A DNA stretch of 36,650 bases from Bacteroidota bacterium (GTDB taxonomy: Bacteria > Bacteroidota > Bacteroidia > Chitinophagales > Chitinophagaceae). Made by a program: the position numbers and the translations under genes. Location: assembly GCA_030706685.1 (NCBI GenBank), contig JAUZOA010000057.1, positions 1 through 36,650 on the forward strand. The letters run 5' to 3'. Of this stretch, positions 21,879 to 28,846 are shown in pieces. The first letter of the stretch is position 1; each line of letters starts with the position of its first letter. The notes under the pieces are model-generated. The model was not told the origin of the DNA, did no database searches, and saw only the letters and a list, made by a program, of their open reading frames with translations.

Positions 21879-21937
21879 TAACTAAGGAGAGCTTTCGAAG
21901 AATAATTAAAGATTAGAAGACTACCCACAGCGGGGGG
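21879..21937 (+). repeat. Alpha repeat, copy 5 (5'-truncated), abutting the RHS fragment
   Basis: It runs from AACTAAGGAG to ACCCACAGCGGGGGG, missing the left half of the hairpin. It joins the RHS frame directly (at about 21878), so it marks the breakpoint at which the RHS gene lost its 5' part. Confidence 0.75.
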
Positions 21938-21982
21938 AAATCTTTAAAGGCCTACGCTTGTTCAGATATATAATCACGATAT

Positions 21983-22633
21983 CTAAAATCTATGAACATC
22001 CGTTGAATCACAAGAAAATATTCTATCAATGAAATTTTGTTGATACAAAGTATAGTTTATAAAATATTCAGATTGAAAAACATACCCTTTGATAAAGCTG
22101 GTTATAATAATGTCATCATGATTAGAGCCCTTGCCATACCGAGTCTTGTAAATTTTCAAGTCTTTTCCAATATTTAAATTGGCTATACTGCAAACTTGTT
22201 TCTTTTCCCATTTCCCATTATTTGTATAAATATAAACAGTTGCTTGACGGTTGGCATCAATCCCAATAACGAAACTTCTAATTACTAATGTGTATGAATT
22301 CACATTGGCCTCAACAATAAAATAATTTGAATTTTTAAAATCTGGCAACTGACTGACTTTCTTTAAAAGCTCATATCTTACTGATTTGATATTGATTGTT
22401 TGCTCATTCTCGATTTCCAAGTAATTTTGGAAAGCACGTAGCCTGTTTTCATATTTGCGACTTTGAATACTATCCGTTGTAGCGTCTCTTTGCGTTTTTA
22501 ATGATAGCAGTGAAGCTCTATTCCAACTAACAAAAATATCATCCAGGGGCTTTTGACTAAAAGATGCGTAAAATGAACAGATGCATAGTACTAAGCAAGA
22601 TGAAAATTGTCTAATGTGGATTTTGATGATCAT
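21983..22633 (-). CDS. Secreted unknown protein, candidate orphan immunity protein (module C)
   Basis: From the ATG at 22633 this gives a 216-residue protein with a clear signal peptide (MIIKIHIRQFSSCLVLCICS, cleaving after FYASFSQ). A longer frame starts at 22687 with MEHSGQRG, coded by the repeat end, but that would bury the signal peptide. The mature part is unrecognised: an N-terminal helical segment rich in Arg/Asn, then beta-like stretches (YFIVEANVNSYTLVIRSFVI, ATVYIYTNNGKWEKK). Only 30 bases separate it from the beta repeat, so any toxin tip that preceded it has been lost. The AT-rich composition and its position in the array suggest an orphan immunity gene; this is inference. Confidence 0.6.
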   Translation of the reverse strand: MIIKIHIRQFSSCLVLCICSFYASFSQKPLDDIFVSWNRASLLSLKTQRDATTDSIQSRKYENRLRAFQNYLEIENEQTINIKSVRYELLKKVSQLPDFKNSNYFIVEANVNSYTLVIRSFVIGIDANRQATVYIYTNNGKWEKKQVCSIANLNIGKDLKIYKTRYGKGSNHDDIIITSFIKGYVFQSEYFINYTLYQQNFIDRIFSCDSTDVHRF

Positions 22634-22662
22634 AGTTAAAGTATTAATAAGGTGATGCTCTT

Positions 22663-22939
22663 CCCCCCGCTGTCCTGAGTGTTCCATTCTTTAATAACTC
22701 TTCTTATGCCTTCAGGAAGCTGCTGTTTCGACACATCTTCAGCGGTTCAGTTATATTCAGCTCCTTTACACTCACCTGATTCCGCTTGTAGCGGAATCTT
22801 TTAATTAAAGCAGCATAAGGTGGTTTGTACAATCCGCCTCAACAGCTTGTACGATAGGCCGCCTATCATCTTATTTACAGCATTGAAAGAACTTATTCTA
22901 TAGTCTTTAATTCGTGGCACACCTACCGACAGCAGGGGG
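22663..22939. repeat. Beta repeat, copy 1 (277 bp)
   Basis: Its ends are inverted: CCCCCCGCTGTCCTGAGTGT on the left and ACACCTACCGACAGCAGGGG on the right. Its first ~35 bp match the end of alpha. The interior has the hairpin GATTCCGC-TTGTA-GCGGAATC and a near-palindrome GGTGGTTTGTACAATCCGCC. No coding frame is evident. Confidence 0.85.
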
Positions 22940-22960
22940 TTTCATTCTTATCTCGACATA

Positions 22961-23371
22961 TTATTTCATACATTCAATCAATAATTTATCTAGCTTTCGA
23001 TTCATAATTATTCGACGGTTATTAACTAATATGCCGTTTAGCCCATTAAAACATATTATAACTACCTTATTGTCGGCTAATAAAAAAAATTTACTTCGTA
23101 CATCAATTGAAGTATTAGACTTATCGTACCTAACTCTTTTAAGTTCATCTGCGATAGTATTGATTAAATATGTATCAGAAATTTTTTTTTCTTTGACTTG
23201 CTTTCTAAAGGCGTTTTCAAAACTATCACATCTAACCTGTATAATGGTGTTTATATAAGGGTTCACATACTTTACACTTAACTCCTTTTTGCCCTGTGTC
23301 TGTGATTGGGAGAATAGGCCAACCGAAATAGAAAATAACATAAAAATCACCCTTGATAGATAGTCTCGCAT
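22961..23371 (-). CDS. Small secreted protein, candidate immunity protein (module D)
   Basis: A 136-residue unrecognised protein with a signal peptide (MRDYLSRVIFMLFSISVGLF, cleaving after SQSQTQG or thereabouts) and a mature part of about 110 residues with two cysteines. It follows the end of a start-less coding fragment (23396-23510) by 24 bases on the same strand and is enclosed by two beta repeats. The same order, broken tip then exported small protein, occurs in modules A, E and F. Export would suit protection against a toxin acting outside the cytoplasm. No family can be named. Confidence 0.55.
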   Translation of the reverse strand: MRDYLSRVIFMLFSISVGLFSQSQTQGKKELSVKYVNPYINTIIQVRCDSFENAFRKQVKEKKISDTYLINTIADELKRVRYDKSNTSIDVRSKFFLLADNKVVIICFNGLNGILVNNRRIIMNRKLDKLLIECMK

Positions 23372-23395
23372 AAATCATTTTCTTTTTAGTTGCTA

Positions 23396-23510
23396 TTATT
23401 TTGCTTTCTTTAAAGAGTCACGTAAAGCTCTTTGCTTTTCTAATAGCTCCAAGGCTTTGTTTACGGCAGCATTTTCGGTTGACGTAGGGACTGTAGATGG
23501 ATAACTTTTT
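23396..23510 (-). pseudogene. C-terminal fragment of a larger protein, candidate toxin tip remnant (module D)
   Basis: An open frame with no start codon emerges from the beta repeat end and reads GKSYPSTVPTSTENAAVNKA, then LELLEKQRALRDSLKKAK and a stop. The composition is protein-like and amphipathic. It is only about 37 residues, so the enzyme or pore part is missing. It crosses the repeat boundary in a different frame from the tips of modules A and E. Confidence 0.5.
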
Positions 23511-23781
23511 CCACTGCCCGGAGTGTTCTATCCTTTAATAATTCTTCTTATGCCTCCAGGAAGCTGCTGTTTCGACACATCTTCAGCGGTTCAGTGATAT
23601 TCAGCTCCTTTACACTCACCTGATTCCGCTTGTAGCGGAATCTTTTAATTAAAGCAGCATAAGGTGGTTTGTACAATCCGCCTCAACAGCTTGTACGATA
23701 GGCCGGCTATCATCTTATTTACAGCATTTAAAGAACTTATTCACGATCGTTAATTCGTGGCACACCTCAGGACAGCAGGGG
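23511..23781. repeat. Beta repeat, copy 2 (271 bp)
   Basis: It is nearly identical to copy 1 through its interior (GATTCCGC-TTGTA-GCGGAATC, TTGTACAATCCGCCTCAACA). The left end is degraded (CCACTGCCCGGAGTGTTC); the right end is CTCAGGACAGCAGGGG. Confidence 0.85.
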
Positions 23782-23858
23782 CAATAAAAAAGATTAAACC
23801 GGAAACTCAGAATAACTGTGGCTCTATTGTTCTTCAATCCTTCATATTTGTTTCATAC

Positions 23859-24239
23859 TCATTTACGAAAAATAGCCAACAGCATTAAAAAGGAAAATGA
23901 AAGTATGATGTAACCTATCAAATAAATATACCCTCTCTTGATTCTCTTATCATCGTATTGCAATCTCTGTAATTCTCTTTTCTTAATTATAGCAAAGAAA
24001 AAAATCAGGACGGGTAGCATAAATAATCCCATTATAAAATAGTTGCTAACCTTCATTTGACTTCCATTTGTTGGGATTAAATTAGTTATGTTTAGAAGTG
24101 CAAATATTTGAAAAATATGTAAATATGCTAATAGCACTAATGCTCCAAGCGTTGCGGCATAAGGAATATCTTTTGCAAATCCCTTAGTAGTAGAATAATA
24201 CCGGTAAAAAAGGTATGCTACAAATTTTATAGTTTTCAT
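23859..24239 (-). CDS. Small integral membrane protein, candidate immunity protein (module E)
   Basis: This 126-residue protein has three or four membrane segments, near residues 26-46 (AATLGALVLLAYLHIFQIFA), 66-85 (YFIMGLFMLPVLIFFFAII) and 104-123 (YIYLIGYIILSFSFLMLLAI), joined by a basic loop (KKRELQRLQYDDKRIKRG). No family is recognised. It starts 11 bases after the stop of the start-less tip fragment at 24251-24537. Membrane immunity proteins usually protect against pore-forming or peptidoglycan-active toxins, and the adjacent fragment does contain hydrophobic helices, so the pair fits a membrane-active toxin and its inhibitor. That is inference from order and composition. Confidence 0.6.
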   Translation of the reverse strand: MKTIKFVAYLFYRYYSTTKGFAKDIPYAATLGALVLLAYLHIFQIFALLNITNLIPTNGSQMKVSNYFIMGLFMLPVLIFFFAIIKKRELQRLQYDDKRIKRGYIYLIGYIILSFSFLMLLAIFRK

Positions 24240-24250
24240 TTAGAATTTAT

Positions 24251-24537
24251 TTACCAATCAAACCATCCTGCAAAATCAGCTGCTGAGACTAATATATTAA
24301 TTACTGGATTAGCCCTTATTATAGTTAATGTAGTTTTTATAGCAGCTTTTGTAATATTTCCTGCAATTGGATGTTCAAAAGCTTCCTTAATAGCGAGACT
24401 TGCATCTACTATCTTACCAGCTTCACCTACAGTCTTAAAAAATTTTCCTAACGTCTTTGCTTGTCCGGCGATTCCTTCTAATTGAGCCGCTTCTTCACTT
24501 CCGGTTGTGGCCGATTTGGCTGCATTTTCTGCAAGTT
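24251..24537 (-). pseudogene. Start-less coding fragment, candidate toxin tip (module E)
   Basis: The minus strand has an open frame of about 96 codons with no ATG, GTG or TTG near its start, coming straight out of the beta repeat: KLAENAAKSATTGSEEAAQL, GKFFKTVGEAGKIVDASLAI, then helices ITKAAIKTTLTIIRANPVIN and ILVSAADFAGWFDW before the stop. The Ala/Gly-rich amphipathic and hydrophobic helices are like the tail of a secreted or polymorphic toxin. It has been cut off from its parent protein by the repeat and cannot be translated alone. A small membrane protein follows 11 bases later. Confidence 0.6.
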
Positions 24538-24538
24538 T

Positions 24539-24831
24539 CCCCGCCGTCCTGAGTGTTCCATCCTTTACTAACTCTTCTTATGCCTTCAGGAAGCTGCTAT
24601 TTCGACACATCTTCAGCGGTTCAGTGATATTCAGCTCCTTTACACTCACCTGATTCCACCTGTAGCGGAATCTTTTCCTTATCGCTCACTACCTCAACTT
24701 TTAATTAAAGCAGCTAAGGCGGTTTGTACAATCCGCCTCAACAGCTTGTACGATAGGCCGACTACCATCTTATTTACAGCATTTAAAGAACTTATTCACG
24801 ATCTTTAATCCGTGACACATCTTAGGACAGC
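24539..24831. repeat. Beta repeat, copy 3 (293 bp)
   Basis: The same unit with a ~20-bp extra segment (ccttatcgctcactacctca near 24676) and a damaged right end (TTAGGACAGCTTCG). The left end is CCCCGCCGTCCTGAGTGTTC. The interior hairpin is weakened by cgc to acc changes. Confidence 0.82.
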
Positions 24832-24844
24832 TTCGTCATCGTTT

Positions 24845-25246
24845 TCAACTCTTTTCTTTTGCTAAAAAATCCAATTCGATAATAAAGCCACTAATAAAAT
24901 TGCCTTTTTCATTTAAAGGAAATAATTTTTCTTCTTTCTTAATAAATAGTAATTCGTTTTCCTTAAGTTTTATTTTACTGTCCGAAGTACTAACCTTTAA
25001 CTGTAAAGTATCACCTACCAAAGTCCAATTCCCCCACAAAACCTGTTGACTACTTTTGTTAATAACCTTCGTATCTATAGTTTTAATCGTGTAGGCAAAA
25101 CCGCCCTTGCTATTTAAAACAAGTTCCCATTTTCTATCAACAGCGTTTATCGCTGAACAAACCTGTATATGCCTAGTATATATTTCATCGGCATTCTTAA
25201 AACTCACAAAAATAAAAGTGAGTAATATCCCATATTTAAAATTCAT
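24845..25246 (-). CDS. Small secreted beta-rich protein, candidate immunity protein (module F)
   Basis: A 133-residue protein with an N-terminal signal-like segment (MNFKYGILLTFIFVSFKNAD). The mature part reads as an eight-strand-like beta protein (RKWELVLNSKGGFAYTIKTI, LWGNWTLVGDTLQLKV, KENELLFIKKEEKLF). Its G-x-W-x-x-x-GDTLxL element is common in small lipocalin-like exported Bacteroidetes proteins. No specific family can be named. It begins 3 bases after the stop of the frame ending at 25250, whose last ~45 residues do not look like transposase. That spacing, and the beta repeat just downstream, match the other tip/immunity modules. Confidence 0.6.
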   Translation of the reverse strand: MNFKYGILLTFIFVSFKNADEIYTRHIQVCSAINAVDRKWELVLNSKGGFAYTIKTIDTKVINKSSQQVLWGNWTLVGDTLQLKVSTSDSKIKLKENELLFIKKEEKLFPLNEKGNFISGFIIELDFLAKEKS

Positions 25247-25249
25247 AAC

Positions 25250-25849
25250 TTAATCAGAAGTTTTAATGACACCCGCTGTAGGCAATTGCATTTTATTATT
25301 TTGATTATCTACAAAAAGATGATTTATTATCATTGGAATATCTTGCGCCTTCGTATCTACGAACCAATTATTGTAAAACTCCCGCTTCAAATCTTTGAGA
25401 AAAAGAAAATTCTTTTCATTCAATTCATAATATCTCGCCGGTGAATATTTATAATCACAAGGGTCTTTCACCAGTTGCCAACGCTCTGCCAACGGATTGT
25501 GATGTATATATTCAAGTTTCTGTATAGCCACTTTTTGGGTATATAACGGCACTGCCAATGGATCCCTTTGTCAAAATTCATGCTTTTTGTTTATATCTCC
25601 TGCTTCGTAAGTCAATAAGTTTCTCTTGTCTTCTTTGTATAGCATTTTTCTGAATTCATGAGCTGTATATTTAAGAAAAGACCCTTGCGCTGTTTCTTTG
25701 CCGTTCAATTCATTAGTCCGCCATACCAGGTGCAGGTGATCAGGCATGATGACAAAAGCAAACACATCAATTTTTCCGGTTTCGCTCAAACAGGTAAGAG
25801 AATCTATGACCACGTCTTTGTGTCTGTCCGGCCGCAATAGTTTTGTCAT
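25250..25849 (-). pseudogene. RAYT-type transposase with internal stop, possibly fused to a toxin-tip tail (module F)
   Basis: One reading frame, interrupted by TGA at 25571-25573 where homologues have Trp (KKHEF-stop-QRDPLAVPLYTQ). The first part has the HxH motif (FAFVIMPDHLHLVWR) and FLKYTAHEFRKML; the second has YIHHNPLAERW with the catalytic Tyr and SPARYYELNEKNF. The N-terminus upstream of MTKLLRPDRHKDVVIDSL is missing or decayed. RAYT proteins usually end soon after FLKDLKREF, but here the frame runs about 42 residues further (NNWFVDTKAQDIPMIINHLF ... VIKTSD) and stops 3 bases before the module F gene. That tail may be a toxin-tip remnant joined by recombination. Confidence 0.75.
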
Positions 25850-25949
25850 TGATTGATGGCAGCTGTCCGGAAGGAAATTTCTCCTGTTTCCATATAGGAT
25901 TTTCTTCTGTAAGCAAACATATTTTCATCCATGCCTTCAAAGCCATCAA

Positions 25950-26612
25950 CTCATGGTGCTATAGCGGGGTGCTCTAAAACTTTATCTCCTTTTTTTTCCC
26001 GTTTATAGTTATTGGTTCGTAGACACGAAATCCAAGGCGTGAGTTGGGCCTGGAACATCGCTTAGCCGGAAAGAAGGTAAGTTTTGATTACAAATCGTTT
26101 TTCTATCATCTTCCCGACTTCCCGGCAAACTGATCCACTACCGGAACGGATAGTAGGTCGGGATTCATTTTGAAAATAATTTCTGGTTTAATTTTTGCCA
26201 TAGCTTCTTTTTTGTATATTGGAATAAGGAAATCAGGTTATAAAAATTACAAAAGCCCGTACTGCCTTTCAAAGATATTTTTCTCCTTTTTTGCCTGATC
26301 TTCACGTGACTTTTATGAGACCTTTGCCTGATTTTTGCCTGACCTTGCCCTGACCCTTACCTGACTCTTACCTGACTCTTACCTGACCCTGACGAGACCC
26401 TAATGAGAGTCTCCTATATAGTCTCTCTATCCCTCCTATATACCTGCTGTATGGATACTTTATGGTAGAGGGCACCTTTAGCATGTCTGGCCCTGCTCTA
26501 TCTGGCTTCCCCGATATCCTGCATGTTCAATGCTTTAACCACTTTAAAAATATCTAGCCGTTGCCCTTCATTAAATCATTCTCCGTAATTTTAAACCCCT
26601 CAAACAAATTAT
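25950..26612. other. 660-bp intergenic region at the right edge of the accessory array
   Basis: No gene is visible. 25950-26280 is AT-rich with no structure I can name. 26294-26430 holds an 11-bp-period array, listed separately. The remainder carries the promoter region of the hydrolase gene. Confidence 0.5.
26294..26430. repeat. 11-bp-period CCTGAC array with terminal inverted GAGAGTC/GTCTCTC
   Basis: TGA or AGA cores lie at 26296, 26307, 26318, 26329, 26340, 26351, 26362, 26373, 26384, 26395 and 26406, exactly 11 apart, mostly as CCTGAC with T-rich linkers. The most regular units are acctgactctt repeated. The array ends in GAGAGTCTC...GTCTCTC, which can pair. Confidence 0.8.
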
Positions 26613-27464
26613 ATGGACCAGCGTATTATTAATCTCTATGATGAATACACCCATAAGCCGCTTAGCCGGCAGGAATTTCTGCGCCGTCTTGCTTTGCTCA
26701 CCGGTGGCACAGCGGCAGCCATGGCTATTTTGCCCATGATTGAAGTAAACCAGGCCCATGCCGCCATCACACCGGATGAAGACCTGTTTACCGAAAGGAT
26801 CAAGTATCCCGGTATCAATGGAGATATGGAAGCCTATGTGGCAAGACCTAAGGAAGAAAAAAAATATCCAACCGTTGTCGTCATTCACGAAAACCGTGGT
26901 TTGAATGCGCATATCGAGGATGTGACACGCCGTGCTGCGACAGCCGGTTACCTTGCTATTGCTCCTAATGCGCTTTCTTCTCTCGGCGGCACACCTGCCA
27001 ATGAAGATGAAGCCCGGACAAAATTCCAGCAACTGAAGGCAGAAGATAATCTCCAGAACTTTATCAGGGCATTTGATTATTTACCCACCCGGAAAGACAG
27101 CAATGGCAAATTTGGTTGTGTTGGTTTTTGCTGGGGCGGAGGCATGGCCAATGATCTCGCTGTGAATGTGCCTTCTTTAAAAGCAGCCGTAGCATTTTAT
27201 GGCCGCCAGCCGAAAGCGGAAGATGTTCCCAGGATAAAATGCGCCGTTCAACTGCATTATGGCGCATTGGATGAAAGGATCGACGCGGGTATACCAGCCT
27301 ATGAAGAAGCATTGAAAAAAGCAAAAATTCCCTACGAGTTGTATATGTACGAAGGAGCCAACCATGCTTTTCATAATGATACAGCGCCCACACGGTATAA
27401 CGAAGCTGCCGCGAAACTTGCCTGGCAGCGAACGCTGGATTTCTGGGGAAAGTACCTGAAGTAA
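26613..27464 (+). CDS. Dienelactone hydrolase family protein, probably Tat-exported
   Basis: A 283-residue alpha/beta hydrolase. The family triad is visible: Cys173 in GFCWGGG, Asp220 in GALDERID, and His251 in EGANHAFHND, with Glu93 in IHENRGLN, as in dienelactone hydrolase, which opens lactones of chlorocatechol degradation. The wider family acts on varied esters, so the substrate is open. The N-terminus, SRQEFLRRLALLTGG (residues 18-32) followed by TAAAMAILPM and AHA at 48-50, is a twin-arginine-type leader, so the enzyme probably works in the periplasm. Length from residue 55 equals a normal DLH domain. Transcribed alone after a repeat-rich leader. Confidence 0.9.
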   Translation: MDQRIINLYDEYTHKPLSRQEFLRRLALLTGGTAAAMAILPMIEVNQAHAAITPDEDLFTERIKYPGINGDMEAYVARPKEEKKYPTVVVIHENRGLNAHIEDVTRRAATAGYLAIAPNALSSLGGTPANEDEARTKFQQLKAEDNLQNFIRAFDYLPTRKDSNGKFGCVGFCWGGGMANDLAVNVPSLKAAVAFYGRQPKAEDVPRIKCAVQLHYGALDERIDAGIPAYEEALKKAKIPYELYMYEGANHAFHNDTAPTRYNEAAAKLAWQRTLDFWGKYLK

Positions 27465-27482
27465 ATGATTGAGAAATTTCTA

Positions 27483-27515
27483 TCCCGATAGCTATCGGGA
27501 CCGATAACTATCGGC
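27483..27515. repeat. CCGATA...TATCGG palindromes between two genes
   Basis: TCCCGATAGCTATCGGGA is a perfect palindrome, followed at once by CCGATAACTATCGG, nearly perfect. It is of the same type as the palindrome inside the RAYT gene at 19514. Confidence 0.65.
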
Positions 27516-27535
27516 GCCAAAATATCTAACCCCCC

Positions 27536-28183
27536 TTGCAAGGAAAAGACTATTATAAAATACTCGGCCTCCCTCCTTCCGCTACCCTGAAAGAAATAAA
27601 AGCGGCTTACCGCAGGCTGGCCCATCAATATCACCCGGATAAGAATCCCCCTGACCTGTATTCGGCGGCGCAATTTGAAATAATTAAAGAAGCCTATGAA
27701 GTATTAAGTAACCCGGCAAAAAAAGATCAGTACCTGCAACAACGATGGTATGATCAGAGCATAGGCAAAAAAAACGAAGCGACGGTCACCACGCCTGTCA
27801 CCGTCTTAAAACAAATACTTGAATTAGATAAATATGTCTCGCAGCTTGATGTTCACCGCATGGATAAAGCAGGATTATACGCGCATCTTTGCGATATCCT
27901 TTCCGATAACACAATAGAAAAGCTTAATACTTTCAATGACCCGGCTATAAACAGTTCTATCGTTGATATGGTAATAAGATGCAGTGCGCCGCTGGACTGG
28001 TCCTGTATAAAACCTCTCTCGGCCAGGTTAGTAAAATTAAATACAAACCCCGCTTCTTCCGAAGCCATTACGCAGTTTATTCACCATGCGCAACGTTCGG
28101 CTGCCTGGAATAAATACAGGGTATGGCTTTTATTGCTGGTAGTAGTCTTGCTGTGTTTGCTCATCTACAGTATCAGCCATTAA
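27536..28183 (+). CDS. J-domain protein with C-terminal membrane anchor
   Basis: A 215-residue protein. Residues 4-68 are a J domain (KDYYKILGLPPSATLKEIKA, then HPD at 33-35 in HQYHPDKN, and FEIIKEAYEVLSNPAKKDQY). The HPD motif that stimulates Hsp70 ATPase is intact. There is no G/F region or zinc finger, so it is a class III type, not DnaJ itself. A helical middle follows and one membrane helix close to the end (RVWLLLLVVVLLCLLIYSI), so the J domain is probably tethered to the inner membrane on the cytoplasmic side. The start is TTG: an in-frame TAA sits 9 bases upstream and no ATG exists before the J domain. It overlaps the convergent gene by 4 bases. Confidence 0.87.
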   Translation: MQGKDYYKILGLPPSATLKEIKAAYRRLAHQYHPDKNPPDLYSAAQFEIIKEAYEVLSNPAKKDQYLQQRWYDQSIGKKNEATVTTPVTVLKQILELDKYVSQLDVHRMDKAGLYAHLCDILSDNTIEKLNTFNDPAINSSIVDMVIRCSAPLDWSCIKPLSARLVKLNTNPASSEAITQFIHHAQRSAAWNKYRVWLLLLVVVLLCLLIYSISH

Positions 28184-28752
28184 GGGTACTTTGAAGAATC
28201 GCTTCCTGAAAGTTTCGATTCAATGGTATGCATGAAATTGGAAAAAGGCCCTTCCATTTTATTGGTACGGTCATCCAGGGTTTCTTCATTCAACAGGTCG
28301 CCCATTTGCAAAGCAGCGGGTAAATATACCAGTATGTTATGCCGCTGGGCATTCATAATGGCCTTGATGCTTTCCATGCCGGGATGTGAACCGGCCATCT
28401 TTTTTAAAATTATGACCGCTTCATCCGCTATATTCTCCATGGCGCTTTCCGCTTCCTTCTTCGTAACGCCTGCATAGTCAGCACATTTTTCCACAGCAAT
28501 CGTTTCTTTTCCCCTGAAAATGACACCGAGCCAGTCGGCCTGGCCTATATCAGAAAGAATAATCCTGCATCCCTCATCGGATCTTGTAAACCTGTACAAG
28601 GCAGTCAGGATGGCCGGTATGGCTGCCTGCGCCAGTTTTTCCTGCGGGTAACGCAGGAATTTTTGTTTCGCTTCCTGGCTGTTAGGATCAATTTTCTGAA
28701 GAGGAGGAAAACCCAGGCTCCTTTGAACGGTTTCAACCAGATTATTTGCCAT
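28180..28752 (-). CDS. Uncharacterised alpha-helical protein
   Basis: I do not recognise this 190-residue protein. It has no signal peptide or membrane span and is predicted mostly helical: SLGFPPLQKIDPNSQEAKQK, LAQAAIPAILTALYRFTRSD, VTKKEAESAMENIADEAVII, and HNILVYLPAALQMGDLLNEE with the end ETLDDRTNKMEGPFSNFM. The composition and codon use match neighbouring chromosomal genes and the frame is long and clean, so it is real. It is tail-to-tail with the J-domain gene (4-base overlap) and divergent from the ABC-F gene. No functional link can be shown. Confidence 0.75.
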   Translation of the reverse strand: MANNLVETVQRSLGFPPLQKIDPNSQEAKQKFLRYPQEKLAQAAIPAILTALYRFTRSDEGCRIILSDIGQADWLGVIFRGKETIAVEKCADYAGVTKKEAESAMENIADEAVIILKKMAGSHPGMESIKAIMNAQRHNILVYLPAALQMGDLLNEETLDDRTNKMEGPFSNFMHTIESKLSGSDSSKYP

Positions 28753-28832
28753 AACAAGGATTTTATATAAATTATTTCAGAAAAATTGTGCCATAAAAAA
28801 ATAACTCATTCAAAAAGCCCTAAGCGCTTCTT

Positions 28833-28840
28833 TATCTTTG
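28833..28840 (+). promoter_or_regulatory. -7 box immediately before the ABC-F start
   Basis: TATCTTTG fits TAnnTTTG and ends 7 bases before the ATG at 28847, implying a nearly leaderless transcript. It argues against the in-frame TTG at 28838 as the start. Confidence 0.45.
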
Positions 28841-28846
28841 CGCTAT

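Noticed and set aside
21983-22687. Start of the module C protein at 22687 (MEHSGQRG...)
   Set aside because: It would place a good signal peptide in the interior; the ATG at 22633 is preferred. Kept as a possibility in the repeat-start finding.
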